Origin: Petaurus breviceps papuanus
Taxonomy: Eukaryota > Chordata > Mammalia > Diprotodontia > Petauridae
NCBI GenBank assembly: GCA_028583685.1
Contig: JAMXIF010000015.1
Coordinates: 58,958,956-59,022,955 of the forward strand
Direction: 5' to 3'
Length of the DNA stretch: 64,000 bases
Position numbers and translations under genes: made by a program. Of this stretch, positions 43,786 to 54,299 are shown in pieces. Under the pieces are notes generated by a model that was given only the letters and a program-made list of their open reading frames with translations, ran no database searches and was not told where the DNA came from. Position 1 is the first letter of the stretch; each line of letters begins with the position of its first letter.

Positions 43786-45175
43786 TCTTTTAAAAAAGAA
43801 TTTTTATTGATATTTTTTGTTTTTCATGTCATCTGAGGTTTCCCAGTTATCCTTCCCTTTCCTCCTCCCAGAGAGCCATCTCATAATGAATAATACTTTT
43901 TGAATATTAAAAAAAGAAAAAAGAGGGAAAAAAATCAGTACAACGAAACAATATATTGAAAAATGTCCCAAAACATGCAGTTTCACCTTTGATTATGTGT
44001 TGTGTGGTTGTTTACCCCTTGCACTGTTATAGTTAGTATATATATATTGTTTTTTTGACTTTGCTTGCTTTACTCCATCAATACATGTAATTATTTCCAT
44101 GTTTCTCTATATTCATCGCACTCATCATTTCTTATAGCAATATATATGTAATATTACTATATTTTCTTATATCCATGTACCACAATGTGGTTATCCATTC
44201 CCCAACCTATGGGCATTTATTTTGTTTCTAATTCTTTGCTATCACAAAAAGTGCTGATATTAATTTTTAATAGTTGTAATCAAGTTATTAAAAAGAAGAG
44301 ATGATTGGTTAGGCATCTGCAATGGTGACTTCAACTTCTACACCTGATTCAATGCTGACAGAAATGATCTGTTTAACAATTTCAGAAGGACCATGTAAAT
44401 CAATAACACATTTGTGTATTCTCATCTGGAACCAATTACAAGTCTTTAAACCTTCACCTCAAGGAGTTTTTCTAGTTGTAATTCTGAGTGTCTCAGTGGG
44501 CATTCAAATAGGTCCCTTCACATTCAAGTTCTTTTCTTTGGCTCCTAATTAGGTCAGCACACACTTTCTCAAATGATTTCATATTGTGACTGGTGAGGGT
44601 GATTTGGATCTGGTGAATGGCTGCTTCAAGCTCCACAAGTGTCTTGCTGGTGTCTGAATGTGTTGGCAATGGAGCAGCTTCCTGACCAACTTATTCTTCA
44701 GTGAGAGTGAACAGTGGTGAGTCAGGAGGAGGAGAGGCAGGGACTGCTGACTCCTCTTGGCTGCAATGATGGTTCCTTCAGCAAAGAGCTATAAATATGT
44801 CCGTGTCTATGGGGACTCAATTCTTATCAATGGCTTCTTTCAAGTATGAGTCTAGTAATGGGATCTCTGAGTCAAAGGATATTAAATATTTTAGTTGCAT
44901 TATTTGCATACTTCAAAATTGCTTTCCAATTTCACAGCTCCCCAGACAATATATCAGTGTGCCTATATTTACATAACCCCACCAATATTGACTGTTACTA
45001 TTTTTTGGTCATCTTTACCAATTTATGGAATGTGCTATGAAACCTAAGGGTTATTTTGATTTTCATTTCTCTTGTAATTAGTGATTTTAATCATTCTCTC
45101 ATGTGGTTATTTATTTCCATTGGGAACTATTTATTCATATTCTTTGACCACTTATCTATTGGGCAATGATGCTTT
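43786..45175 (-). mobile_element. Old L1 3' region, minus strand, split by RPS20 copy
   Basis: Antisense L1 3' sequence runs 43,786-44,279 and resumes 44,790-45,175. Hallmarks are CTTTGCTATCACAAAAAGTG and GAGTCTAGTAATGGGATCTC. The RPS20 retrocopy occupies the middle, so the L1 is the older. Confidence 0.7.
44285..44785 (-). pseudogene. RPS20P: RPS20 processed pseudogene
   Basis: The minus strand encodes a decayed ribosomal protein uS10 (RPS20). Islands such as [30 protein letters not shown] and the C-terminus [10 protein letters not shown] are clear, with a stop equivalent at 44,309-44,311. The start codon is altered and the frame is interrupted in the middle, so it is dead. No introns are present. 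It sits inside an old antisense L1, which stops at about 44,279 and resumes at about 44,790. The short repeat resembling AAAAGTGCTGATA on both sides may be its insertion duplication. Confidence 0.9.
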
Positions 45176-45179
45176 TTCA

Positions 45180-45525
45180 AAAAATAAGATTGCTCTTACT
45201 TCCTAATGGTTCCTCCAAATAAACCTCTCCCTAGTAGCAAAGAATTAGAATTTAATCAAAATAAACCAATACATTGGACAGTTCCCATAACAGATGCCCT
45301 CATGCCTTGCCTTTGTTGCTTTCCTGTCAATCCTCTAAAGTCATTATCTCTTGTGACATAAGATACAAATCTTCTCAAGCTTCTGAGTTCATAGTTGCTC
45401 TTTCTTATACCACAGTATATGATATACCACAATTTATCCCACCATTCTGTAATCAAAGGAAATTTAACTTTCCTTCCAGTTATTTGATGCTACAATAAAA
45501 GCTCTGCAACAAATATTTTCATATA
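45180..45525 (-). mobile_element. Older L1-like 3' fragment, minus strand
   Basis: Diverged antisense L1-type sequence includes TATACCACAGTATATGATAT and ACAATAAAAGCTCTGCAAC. Its boundaries are approximate. Confidence 0.4.
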
Positions 45526-45537
45526 TCATGGAACTTT

Positions 45538-45720
45538 TAGAAAGCATGGCACAATGAAAAGAAAAGAATTCTAGTCCCAACTTTGCTACTAATTCTTTGT
45601 TCTTGTTAACAGGTGAATCCCTTTACCTTTCTGGGTCTCAGTTTCTTCATCTGTAAAACTGGGAGATTGAACTAAGATGCTCTGGAAGGTCCTTTGTAGT
45701 TCTAACACTCTATGAACTTG
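45538..45720 (+). mobile_element. MIR-type SINE
   Basis: GGGTCTCAGTTTCTTCATCT is diagnostic of the 3' part. Confidence 0.62.
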
Positions 45721-45729
45721 GATTAAAGA

Positions 45730-47330
45730 GTATGAGTAATGGTAAAGGAAGTGCCTAAGAGCCCAACTGAACAGTTTGGGGAGACTAAGGATTGGGACTG
45801 GATTTGGATCTCTTCATGATGCTAGAATCCCAGATCCTGGATGTAGGGACCATGGCTGCTACAGTAGTGATCTAAGGATAGGAATAGTTACAAAAGATGG
45901 GAAGAAAGAGGCAGGGGGAATTAAACTGTGACAGATTTTTTAGTTCATCTCTTCCCCCAAATGCAAATTCCTTCAGTTCTCCTCCCTACTCTAATATTAG
46001 ACACTAATCTTCTGATATGCCCAACCACAGTCTGTGGAAAGTCCACAAGAAGAAATTCAGCTGGGACAGGATTCCTGTTGTTCAAATTCTTAAGAGTCTG
46101 TGCCTGGGGCAAAATGACAGTGACTGGGTTCTCTGGAAAGAAGACTAGCAGAGCTTCTGGGAACCAACTGGAACATAAGACTTCTTCTCTGAAGTGGATA
46201 GAGCCTGTTCTCCATGGCATTATCAGTGCTTTTAGTCAGATAATCACAGTAACAAACCCATTCCAATAAGACAAAGAGGCAGTAAGCCTTACCGTAGTGA
46301 AAAAATGCAGCCTGGCATCTCCTGGCAGCCTTTAATAAATCACTCCAATGAAAGCCAGTTTGGACACCGTGACAAAGCAAGTGGAATAGATAAATATTAA
46401 TGAAGAAATAGAGGTGACTAGTTTATATGAGCCATATATTCAGTAAGTTTTAGTGTGATAGAGAATTATTCAGAGAGGATAAGAGAGAAACAAAGTCTTT
46501 TTACTGAGTTAACTTCCAGTGGATTAAAATATTACATCAGTAGTAAGTTAATAAAAGAGCCAAACCTTTTTTACTTGATAACTTTTCCTTGATTTTCTTT
46601 TAACTTGTAATCTCTTTACTCTTTGGTACCAATAATTTCTTGACCCAAACTTCCAAATTTTTCAGGTCAAAAAAGTTTATCGTTTTTTTGGATAAATTTT
46701 TTTTTTTGACAAAATCAGTTTAATACTAAAGGGTACAAAGATGAACCTTAACTTCAAATTGGAAGCCATCTTGCTTAAAAAAAAAAAAAACACCTTTTAC
46801 TTTTTTCAGTTGAAATCCTTGATTTGTTTTTCCCTACCTCCAGAAGGAAAAACAAAATCCTCGTGACTTGCATAGTCAAGAAAAGACAAAACCAAGTGCT
46901 TTTCTCACTACAAGGAAGGCTTGACATTACTTATCAGCTTTCTTAGGCTAAATATTGCTGAGATGTATGGATTTTTTTTTCTTGGCACCAAAGATGTAGG
47001 TCGTAAATGAACACTGGAGTCGTGTGTAAACAGAAAATGAGATGAACCAGCGTGCAGAGGGCAGAAAAATTGGGAAAAAGAGTAATTCAGTCGGAGAGTA
47101 GAGTCAGTCCGTAGGCCAGGAGGAGGGGAGAAGGCTACAGGAAGCTGCCTGGTTCTGCATGGGTGGCCTCCTCATTTGCATTGGGACCAAATTCTATCTG
47201 AGTGTCCCTGCTTTGGGTGCCGTTGGTGACAAGGCGCCAGGGTACCTCAGCTTTGGGTAGTACTGTCTCTTTTCCATCTTTTGTGCCCATCCCCTTAAGA
47301 TCCCGGATTTAGAGATTGAAGTCTCCTTGG
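45730..47330. other. Intergenic ahead of promoter candidate
   Basis: Overlapping open frames at 45,928-46,380 on both strands have no recognisable product. A T-run near 46,700 could be the tail of an unidentified minus-strand retrocopy. The remainder is unassigned. Confidence 0.4.
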
Positions 47331-47334
47331 AGAG

Positions 47335-47480
47335 AATCATTTGGCTTAAGTTTCTCATTTTACAGACACGGATGAGGAAGCCCAGAGAGGACACTGATTT
47401 TCTAAAAGTCTTGCATCTACTAAGTAGCAGGATCGGAATTCGAATCCAGGGCACATTGCTTTCTCCCCAGTCTTGCTTTG
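47335..47480 (-). mobile_element. MIR-type SINE beside promoter candidate
   Basis: TTTCTCATTTTACAGACACG and AGCAGGATCGGAATTCGAAT are the antisense marks. It lies just upstream of the CpG-rich block. Confidence 0.58.
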
Positions 47481-47549
47481 CTCCATTTTCCGGCCGGATT
47501 CTGGAGGGCAGCTGGGGAGAGGGGAAGGAGTGGGGAGAGGGGAAGGAGT

Positions 47550-47990
47550 AGGAATCGCCAGATTCCTTGTTTTGAAATTCCCAGTTAGTACTTCCTCTTG
47601 GCCATTGGCCTAAAAGAAAGTGTGGAAGCAGGGGGATTCCCCTCGGATAACTGTAAACTTTGGACTCAGAATCTAGGCAGGGACGAAGAGTTACTAGGGA
47701 CTAAGAGAAGGAGAAGAAGAAATTGTGGTTTTCTCTCTCCTTCCTTCACTCCTACCAACCCTCCGTCCCTCCCGCCCGTCTGAGCTGTCTCAGTTTGGGA
47801 GTCCGGCTGTGGGTGAGGAGGGAAGGGACCTCATCCGTTCCGTCTTCCCTTACTTCCTGACCCAGCCCTGCCCTGAGCAGCCTCTCCTCCCTAGACTCTC
47901 GCACGCTGCAAACTGGTAGGAGTGATTCAGAAAGGGCGGGGCAACGACAGACACCCCCCCCCCCCTACTCCATTCCTCCAACTCTCCACA
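47550..47990 (+). promoter_or_regulatory. TLR2: CpG-rich promoter candidate, probably TLR2
   Basis: Sequence composition changes sharply here from AT-rich repeats to GC- and CpG-richer single-copy DNA. Seen directly: an Sp1-type GC box GGGCGGGG at 47,934-47,941, an inverted CCAAT box near 47,602, a kB palindrome at 47,632, a second kB-like site at 47,573-47,582, and ETS/PU.1-like ACTTCCTG at 47,852-47,859. No TATA box is evident. Known: TLR2 lies downstream of TMEM131L in the same orientation in human, and its promoter is TATA-less and controlled by Sp1, PU.1 and NF-kB. Inferred: this is the marsupial TLR2 promoter. No TLR2 coding sequence is in the window, so another gene or a CpG-rich enhancer remains possible. 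Confidence 0.5.
47632..47642. promoter_or_regulatory. NF-kB palindromic site
   Basis: The sequence GGGGATTCCCC is a perfect match to the kB consensus (GGGRNWYYCC) and is nearly palindromic. It lies about 350-450 bp upstream of the inferred first exon. A weaker kB-like site, reading GGGAATTTCA on the minus strand, lies 50 bp further upstream at 47,573-47,582. Confidence 0.5.
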
Positions 47991-48127
47991 TCCCACAGCC
48001 TGCATCCGGCACCCCATATCCATCCAGCCTGTAGTTGCTGCAAGCGCTCCCGCCGTAGCCCAGCTAGCTGACCCGAGCGCACCTGGATCTGTCTAATTCA
48101 GACCTAAGGAACGTCCTGGGGTCTTAG
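47985..48127 (+). other. TLR2: Non-coding first exon candidate (TLR2)
   Basis: This is the end of the CpG-rich block. It closes with a strong splice donor, TCTTAG/GTACGTG, at 48,127/48,128. It contains no convincing coding frame. TLR2 genes have one or two non-coding 5' exons ahead of a single coding exon, which fits. The start is approximate because no initiator or TATA sets it. Confidence 0.4.
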
Positions 48128-48392
48128 GTACGTGTATTGCTTTTCCGCGGACTTGTACTGGGGGTGCCCTTTGCAAAGTGCAGGGATCAGGTGGGCCCAG
48201 CCCTGGAGCCCGCGAGTTTGTTAGCGTCTCTAAGCCTGAGTCTGGAGCTGGTGAAAGTGAAGGTTCCCTTAAGGCGCAGTGTCAGGGCTGTTAGATAAGT
48301 TACTGGAACTGTTCCTTTTTCTTATTCATTAAAAAAAAAATCCCTCAATCCTGCTCTCACTTTCCCCAGCTGAGCCTCTACTCAGATAATAG

Positions 48393-48441
48393 GAAAAGAA
48401 AGAAAGGAAGGAAGGAAAGAAAGAAAGAAAGAAAGGAAGGA

Positions 48442-48496
<55 letters not shown>

Positions 48497-48802
48497 GAAG
48501 GAAGGAAGAAAAGGAAAGAAAGAAAGGAAGGAAGGAAGGAAGGAAGAAAAGGAAAGAAAGAAAGGAAGGAAGGAAGGAAGGAAGGAAGGAAGAAAGAAAA
48601 AGAAAGAAAGAAAGAAAGAAAAGGAAAGAAAGAAAGGAAGGAAGAAAGAAAGAAAGAAAGAAAGGAAGGAAGGAAGGAAGAAAAGGAAAGAAAGGAAGGA
48701 AGGAAGGAAGGAAGGAAGGAAGGAAGAAAGGAAGGAAGGAAGAAAGAAAAGGAAAGAAAGAAAAAGAAAGAAAGGAAGAAAGAAAGAAAGAAGAAAGAAA
48801 GA
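48393..48802. repeat. Purine-only (GAAA/GGAA)n microsatellite
   Basis: About 410 bp consist almost entirely of A and G in GAAA, GGAA and GAAAA units. It lies about 270 bp downstream of the inferred TLR2 exon 1 donor. The long minus-strand open frame across it is low-complexity Ser/Phe/Leu sequence and not a gene. Confidence 0.97.
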
Positions 48803-48934
48803 GAAAATCGGCACCGTGAGCCTGTTATCTTTGGGGGGTTTCAGTGGTACCCCAGCTCTCCAATCTCTGGGGATTGTAGTCAAATCTTGGTTTTAGGTCA
48901 CAGCCACAGAATGTAAAAGTGAAATTAAGGACTG

Positions 48935-49110
48935 AAACATGATCATAGATTTGGAGCTGAAAGGAGTCTAGGCCAACCCCTTTATTTATTTAATTTAGTG
49001 AGATAACATAAGACCTAGAACGATTCAAGTGACTAGCCTTGCCACCCAATGTCAAAGCTAAGATTCAAACCTATCTTCTCTGACTCCAAATCAAATACTT
49101 TGTTCACCGT
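48935..49110 (-). mobile_element. MIR-type SINE, old
   Basis: AGATTTGGAGCTGAAAGGAG and GCTAAGATTCAAACCTATCT are the visible marks. Confidence 0.5.
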
Positions 49111-49424
49111 GGGTTCAAATAGGTTAGAGGTATAAGGAACCTCAGGCCAACAGCCTTGTTTTGCAAATGGAGACCCAGCAAGGATTAATTGTTGTCAAAC
49201 TACTACAAAGTATTCATATAATAGGGGACTTTTTATATTCATATTTGTATTCCTATAACAGGAAGGACTTTTAAAACCTGTTTTCATTTTGGGGTGAAGG
49301 TGGGAGACTGAAAAGAAAATGTACTGTCCTGTTCTAATATAAAGAAGAAAAATAACCAAACTTAGCAATCAGGGTTCCTGAGCTCTAGTTCAGTCTTGAC
49401 TAGCTGTGTGATCTGCTTGTCAGG

Positions 49425-49615
49425 AAGCCTGGATTTTAAATCCTTTCTCAGACACTTGAGAGCTGCAAGTCATTTCTCCTTTCTCAGCCTCAATTTCGAC
49501 ATCTTATAAAATTATAACTCAAATGTTTGTTGAGCAGATCAAATGAGATAATAAAATAAAATACTTTGCAAACCTTAAAGACTATATAAATGCTAGCTAC
49601 TAGCCATTATTATGC
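49425..49615 (+). mobile_element. MIR/THER-type SINE
   Basis: TCAGCCTCAATTTCGACATC and ACTTTGCAAACCTTAAAGAC are the visible marks. Confidence 0.55.
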
Positions 49616-49679
49616 CTCAGTTACCTTATCCATTGAAGGGAAGGACAATTGGATTTAAAGTTAGAAGACTGAACTTCTC

Positions 49680-49767
49680 AAGGGCAAGGATTGACCTTTC
49701 TTTGTGTACCCAGAAAATAGCACAATGCCTGGAACATAGTAGCTGCTTGATTGGTTGGATGATTGAT
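49680..49767 (+). mobile_element. L2 3' end, interrupted by RTE
   Basis: GGGCAAGGATTGACCTTTCT and CATAGTAGCTGCTTGAT are followed by the RTE insertion. The L2 tail (ATGTTTATTGAATGA) resumes at about 50,365. Confidence 0.55.
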
Positions 49768-50365
49768 TGTTGTCCTTCGTTCTCGAAGAGGTCCAAAATG
49801 ACATCACTATGCTAAAGTCAAGTTTCAATGTGTCTGACTGTGGCTGATCAGACCAATATGAACTTGGAATGCTCCACCACAAGTAGGGCACAGATAGCCC
49901 ATGTGAACATTTGGGGTGGATTCTCTAAATTTGCACATCCTGTGTTTCCTTTGAGCTGTTTCATTTCTGCTTTGCTTATAGAGCACAGCACCTTCTCTGA
50001 TGTGGGCATGCCATGCTGAGCAGTCCTGTGCCAGTGTCTCCCATGTCACACAATTAATTAATTCCAGAGTTCTCAAGAGAGACCTTGAGAGGGTCATTGT
50101 ATCACTTTTTCTGACCACCATGTGAGTGCTTGCCCTGTGTGAGTTCTCCATAAAATAGTCTTTTTGGCAAGTGTACATTTTGCATTCAGACAACATGGCC
50201 AGCTCATTGGAGTTGTGCTTTCTGAAGCAGAGTTTGAATGCCTGGTAGCTGGGCATTTTATCTTGACATATGACCTTCAGAATCTTCCTAAGACAATTCA
50301 AATGGAAGCAATTCAGTTCCCTGGCATAGTAGACTGTCCAGGTTTCACAGGTATACATTGATAAA
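49768..50365 (-). mobile_element. RTE-like LINE, C-terminal part
   Basis: The minus strand keeps a long open frame (49,825-50,430) of which the first part (50,430 to about 50,365) is flanking DNA. The rest resembles the post-RT end of a non-LTR retrotransposon: CETWTVYY, FHLNCLRKILKV, CQDKMPS, WETLAQDCSAW. It finishes with a C-terminal zinc-finger-like YLCPTCGGAF...GLISHSQTH. The 3' end (GAACGAAGGACAACAA on the minus strand) matches the RTE tail I know from marsupials. It interrupts an L2 3' end. The clade assignment is from memory. Confidence 0.55.
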
Positions 50366-50424
50366 TGTTTATTGAATGAGTAACCAGCTCTACCATTTCT
50401 TAATTGGGTGATCTTAGATAAGCC

Positions 50425-50740
50425 AATCAATTAACCGATCAACAAACATTTTTGAGATATTTACTATGGTTATAAATACAAACAAAAGTCCTTGCCTTCA
50501 AGAAGCTTACATTCTAAACAAGGAGACATATATATGTGTATATATATGCATATATATGTATCTAAGGATACATACATACATATATAACAGGTACATAAGT
50601 ATATACATAATTATACAAAATGAATAATAGGTAATTTCGGGGGATGAAAAGAGCAACTGATGAGGGGTGAAGAAGTGGGGAGGTCACTAGGAAAGGTTTC
50701 ACATGGAAGGTAGCACTTGCTCTGAGTCTTCAAAGGAAAC
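50425..50740 (-). mobile_element. Old L2-like repeat with (TA)n core
   Basis: GTCCTTGCCTTCAAGAAGCT and TTACATTCTAAACAAGGAG are followed by ATATATGTGTATATA-type repeats (50,528-50,620). Confidence 0.45.
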
Positions 50741-50910
50741 CAAGATTCCAGACCCATTAAGGCTCCAAGACCTGTTTCCTCATCTGTAAAATGACAGCCT
50801 TAGACTAGATGATCTTTAAGGGTCCTCACATCTCCATAGATCCCTTTGTAAAATTCTATAAAATGAGGGGATTGGACTAGGAGGTTTTTGATCCTAACAT
50901 TCTCTAATTC
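50740..50910 (+). mobile_element. MIR-type SINE
   Basis: CTGTTTCCTCATCTGTAAAA and GGATTGGACTAGGAGGTTTT are the visible marks. Confidence 0.6.
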
Positions 50911-51539
50911 TGATTCTAAAGATGGCCTCTGGACTGTTCTTGGTTAACTAATGTGATAGAGAAGACACAATCAACCTTGATTTGCTTTTCTGAGTCAGTC
51001 AGAGGCATGTGATGAAATAGGGGAAGTTTCCTTCCTGGTTTTTTTTCATCTCCTTTTTTCCTATGACTAATATTCTCTTCCTCCCTCACCCTTGTGCTCA
51101 ACCAATGATATCTATGCTTTCTTTTACTTCTCCCTATTGAAACTAGTTTTCAGCCAGCTGTCATTGAAAAGATTTGTCCAATATGTCCAGGACTTAGAGT
51201 TAATATTGGATAAAATTTGGTGTATTATGCATTTTCTGAAGTACCACTTTAAGACTTTCCTTCTCAAAATAATAACTTGTGTATTGGTGTATCAGATGGA
51301 AACTAGAGATGTTAAATGTCTTTATTGGAAACTGGAGGCTGAGTAAACTGCTCAGATAAGAGACTGGAATAGCATGGATGTTTCCTGACATAGGCCTCCT
51401 GGTGAGTTCTTTTTCTGGAAGTATATAGAGACATACAACTCAAATGTGATAGAACATACAAAATAATTATAATAATGATCGTGATGATAGTTTATGCATT
51501 ACTTTTGCTCTGTGTGTATCTTCTAAGTACATAATTATT

Positions 51540-51645
51540 TGCAAGTCTCCATTAGAAGGTGAGCTCTTAGGGCAGGGACTGTCTTTTGCCTTTCTTTTTA
51601 CCCCTAGTACAGTGCCTAGCACAAGGTTAGTGCTTTTGACTGACT
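51540..51645 (+). mobile_element. L2 3' end
   Basis: GAGCTCTTAGGGCAGGGACT and TTTGACTGACTGACC mark the tail. Confidence 0.6.
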
Positions 51646-51810
51646 GACCTATATAAATTATCTTATTTGATCCTCATAGCAATTCTGTGAAATAATCATT
51701 CACGTCCATTTAGCAGATGAGGAAATTAAGCTCCCTGAGGTGTTGGGTGATTTGCCCAAGGTCATACAGCTATTAGATAGTGGAGTTGAGGATGGAACTT
51801 AGGGCCCTAC
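51645..51810 (-). mobile_element. MIR-type SINE
   Basis: GCAGATGAGGAAATTAAGCT and GCCCAAGGTCATACAGCTAT are the visible marks. Confidence 0.62.
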
Positions 51811-52059
51811 GTAAAAGCTGAGTATTCCTTGTTGTTTGCAGTTTACAAAGTCCTAAAAAGTTTTACTGGGTTGCTAATTTTAACCATCAGTTTCACTTCC
51901 CAATAATTTCAGCATCTCTCTTGAATTCTCCCTTTTAACAAGAAGGTATTCTGGGGTTCTTTCTGCTCTCATAGTGCTCTCATATTTCTTATGAGAAATT
52001 GAAAAAAATGAACAGGAGACATTGTAGTAGTTTGAGAAATGACATTTATCCCTTTTCCC

Positions 52060-52260
52060 TGATATGATGGTGCAGTGGAAAGTGTTGGATTGGAATCCCA
52101 GGACCTGAGTGTGAATCCTACCTCTGCCCAAAGTGTCACCAGTGTGACTTTGGGGAAAAATCACCTCTCCAGTTGAGTATCAGCTTCCTCATCTGTAAAA
52201 TGGGAATTTGGAGCAAATGACCTTTGGGTTCTCTTCCAGCTCTAAATATGTGATCCTGTG
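52060..52260 (+). mobile_element. MIR-type SINE
   Basis: AGCTTCCTCATCTGTAAAAT and TCTTCCAGCTCTAAATATGT are the visible marks. Confidence 0.62.
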
Positions 52261-52435
52261 ATGAGGAGAAAGTGCTTTATAAAACTTCAGTCCCTAGCAT
52301 GTGCAGTGGGAAAGGATGAAAGGGTTGAAAGTCAGAGGACTTTGGTTTAATTCTTGACTCTGCTACTTGTTACTGGTGGGCAAGCTATTTCACCTGCCTG
52401 AGCTTCATTTTCCTTATCTGTAGAATGGAGTAGAG

Positions 52436-52814
52436 CAATGGTGTCAAATTCAAACAGAAATGGGGACCGCAATTCCATACATAAGAATCCCTTAGGCAGC
52501 TTATTGACTTAGATGATCACATATGAACATTATCTTTGTGTGTTTGGGTTTTTTTTTTTTTTTGCTTTTTGGAGGGGGAAAGGTAGATCAATTGGGGTTA
52601 AGTGATTTGCCCAAGGTCAAACAGCTAGTTTTTGTGTTAAGTGTCTGAGCCTGAATTGATCTCAGGTCCTCCTGACTCCAGGGCTGGTGCTCTATTCACT
52701 GCGCCACCTAGCTGCCCCAATTATCTTTATTTTGTTGTATTTTTATTTATTTTGTTAATTATTTCCCAATTACATTTGATCTAGTTCATTTGGGGACGTT
52801 GTCTGACACCCCTG
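52436..52814. mobile_element. hAT-type MITE split by a SINE
   Basis: The ends CAATGGTGTCAAA and TCTGACACCCCTG are imperfect inverted repeats. Flanks GAGTAGAG and GACTAGAT match 6 of 8. The host MIR resumes right after the element. A WSINE1-type SINE occupies its middle. Confidence 0.55.
52545..52720 (-). mobile_element. WSINE1-type SINE nested in hAT MITE
   Basis: It has a poly(T) head, then AATTGGGGTTAAGTGATTTG and a CCACCTAGCTGCCCC end, on the minus strand. Decayed flanks begin ATTATCTTT on both sides. Confidence 0.8.
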
Positions 52815-53339
52815 GACTAGATCTCAAAAGATTCCTTCCAGCTCTAGATCTATGATCCTATGTAAATATGCGTAATTATGGTTAGAACGAGAAAACTATC
52901 TCAGAAAAAAGTTGCTAAAGTTCTTTTCCCATGGTTTCATTTTGGGCATTGCTTTTTGTTTTTTCAGATTACAATTTTATTTCATTAATTTGAAAATAGA
53001 AAACTTCCCCTGATTTCACTTCTTGAAGATGGGTTGTTTGGCATGGCAGCCATGGGCATGAGCTTACTAGGGGGATCTTTTACAAAAGACAATCCTCTTA
53101 TTTACCCTGCCCCTGTGCTTTTATATTTAAATTAAAAACCATTGTCCCAGGAATCAGAAGCAATGCCTGAGTTGTAAAATTATCTATAGAGAGATGCCTT
53201 TCCATCCTCATTCCTAAATCCATTATCTGGATTATTCCAGTAGCCTCTTATCTTTTCCTCCTTCAGTTCAATTCAACAATTTTTTTTTATGCTTATTTTG
53301 TCCAGGGCACGTAGTATTGGGAGATTTATAAAGATGAAA

Positions 53340-53600
53340 TAGTACATAGTCTCTGACTCTATGTTCCTGCTTTCCCTTCAGCAAAAGTTTTATTAGGCTC
53401 CCCCTGCTTAGAACCTCTTCCTCCTCACCTATCCAGAGTTTCTAGGACTACCCTCAAATCCCTGTACCTTAATGAAGCTTAGCTTCACCACTACAGCCCC
53501 TAATACTCTGTGTCTCCTTTGAACTTCTTATCTGTTGCACTCATTTGGTGCTTAATTTGTCTCAAATGTCTATGTCTTGTCTCCCCATCTAAACTGTATT
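53340..53600 (+). mobile_element. L2 fragment
   Basis: Low-similarity L2 body includes TAGGACTACCCTCAAATCCC and CTCCCCATCTAAACTG. Confidence 0.4.
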
Positions 53601-53829
53601 CATTCATTATGATTTAACAAGTTCCAGTTATATGTGAAGTACTGGAGTATAGAAACCATGTGTTAACGCTTCTTGTATGCATCTAGAAAATATGCCTGTG
53701 TGACTGGCATCATCTTGTGTCTCTCCTTTTTCCTCCCTACCAGCTTATCAATAGATTAGCTTCTTTCTCTTGCCCTATTTATAGAAACAGAGGGTCCCAG
53801 AGTTGAAAGGAACCTTGCAGCTCATCTCA

Positions 53830-54280
53830 TCATTCATTCAACAATTCAGCAGTATTTATTATGTATCTACTGTGTGCCAGGCTTCAAGCTGGTGCTGGAA
53901 ATACAATGACAAAAAATTCAATCAGTCCCTGGGGCCTTGAAGTGCCTTCCATTGTACTGGGGGTAGGGCGCATACAAGTAAAGTCAACAGTCATTTATTT
54001 AGCATCCACAGTGGCTGGGAAGATAAAAAAGGCACCCCCCTCAACAACGCAGATAGTTCTTATTCTCAAAGCACTCACATTCTAGGGAGGGAACTGATGA
54101 GAAGACAACTTTACTGGCAAGCTATAGACAGGATAAGTTGGTGATCATTGCATTAGCATTAAAGGACACTTGGAAAGACTTCTTGCAGAAGGTGGGGTTT
54201 TAACTGGCATCTTACAAAAGTCAGGAAGTGAGGATGAACTTGGAAAGAAATACAGGCATGAGGAATAGCCAATAAAAATT
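53830..54280 (-). mobile_element. Old L2-like repeat, antisense
   Basis: TATCTACTGTGTGCCAGGCT and CTTGCAGAAGGTGGGGTTTT are the visible marks. Confidence 0.45.
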
Positions 54281-54299
54281 CAGTGTTGGGAGATTGTGT

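Larger units (their letters stand above)
52290..52862 (+). mobile_element. MIR-type SINE split by hAT MITE
   Basis: The 5' part lies at 52,290-52,435 and the 3' part at 52,815-52,862 (TTCCTTCCAGCTCTAGATCT). The MITE and its own SINE lie between. Confidence 0.62.

Noticed and set aside
45928-46380. Open frames of 113, 91 and 96 codons on both strands
   Set aside because: No protein family is recognisable, there is no splice context, and coding on both strands in the same place suggests chance.
895-48802. CRISPR array or operon-like structures
   Set aside because: This is a vertebrate nuclear sequence. The regular repeats are microsatellites and the dispersed repeats are retroposons.
48329-48883. 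184-codon minus-strand open frame
   Set aside because: It is the translation of the purine-only microsatellite, giving Ser/Phe/Leu low complexity with no start context.
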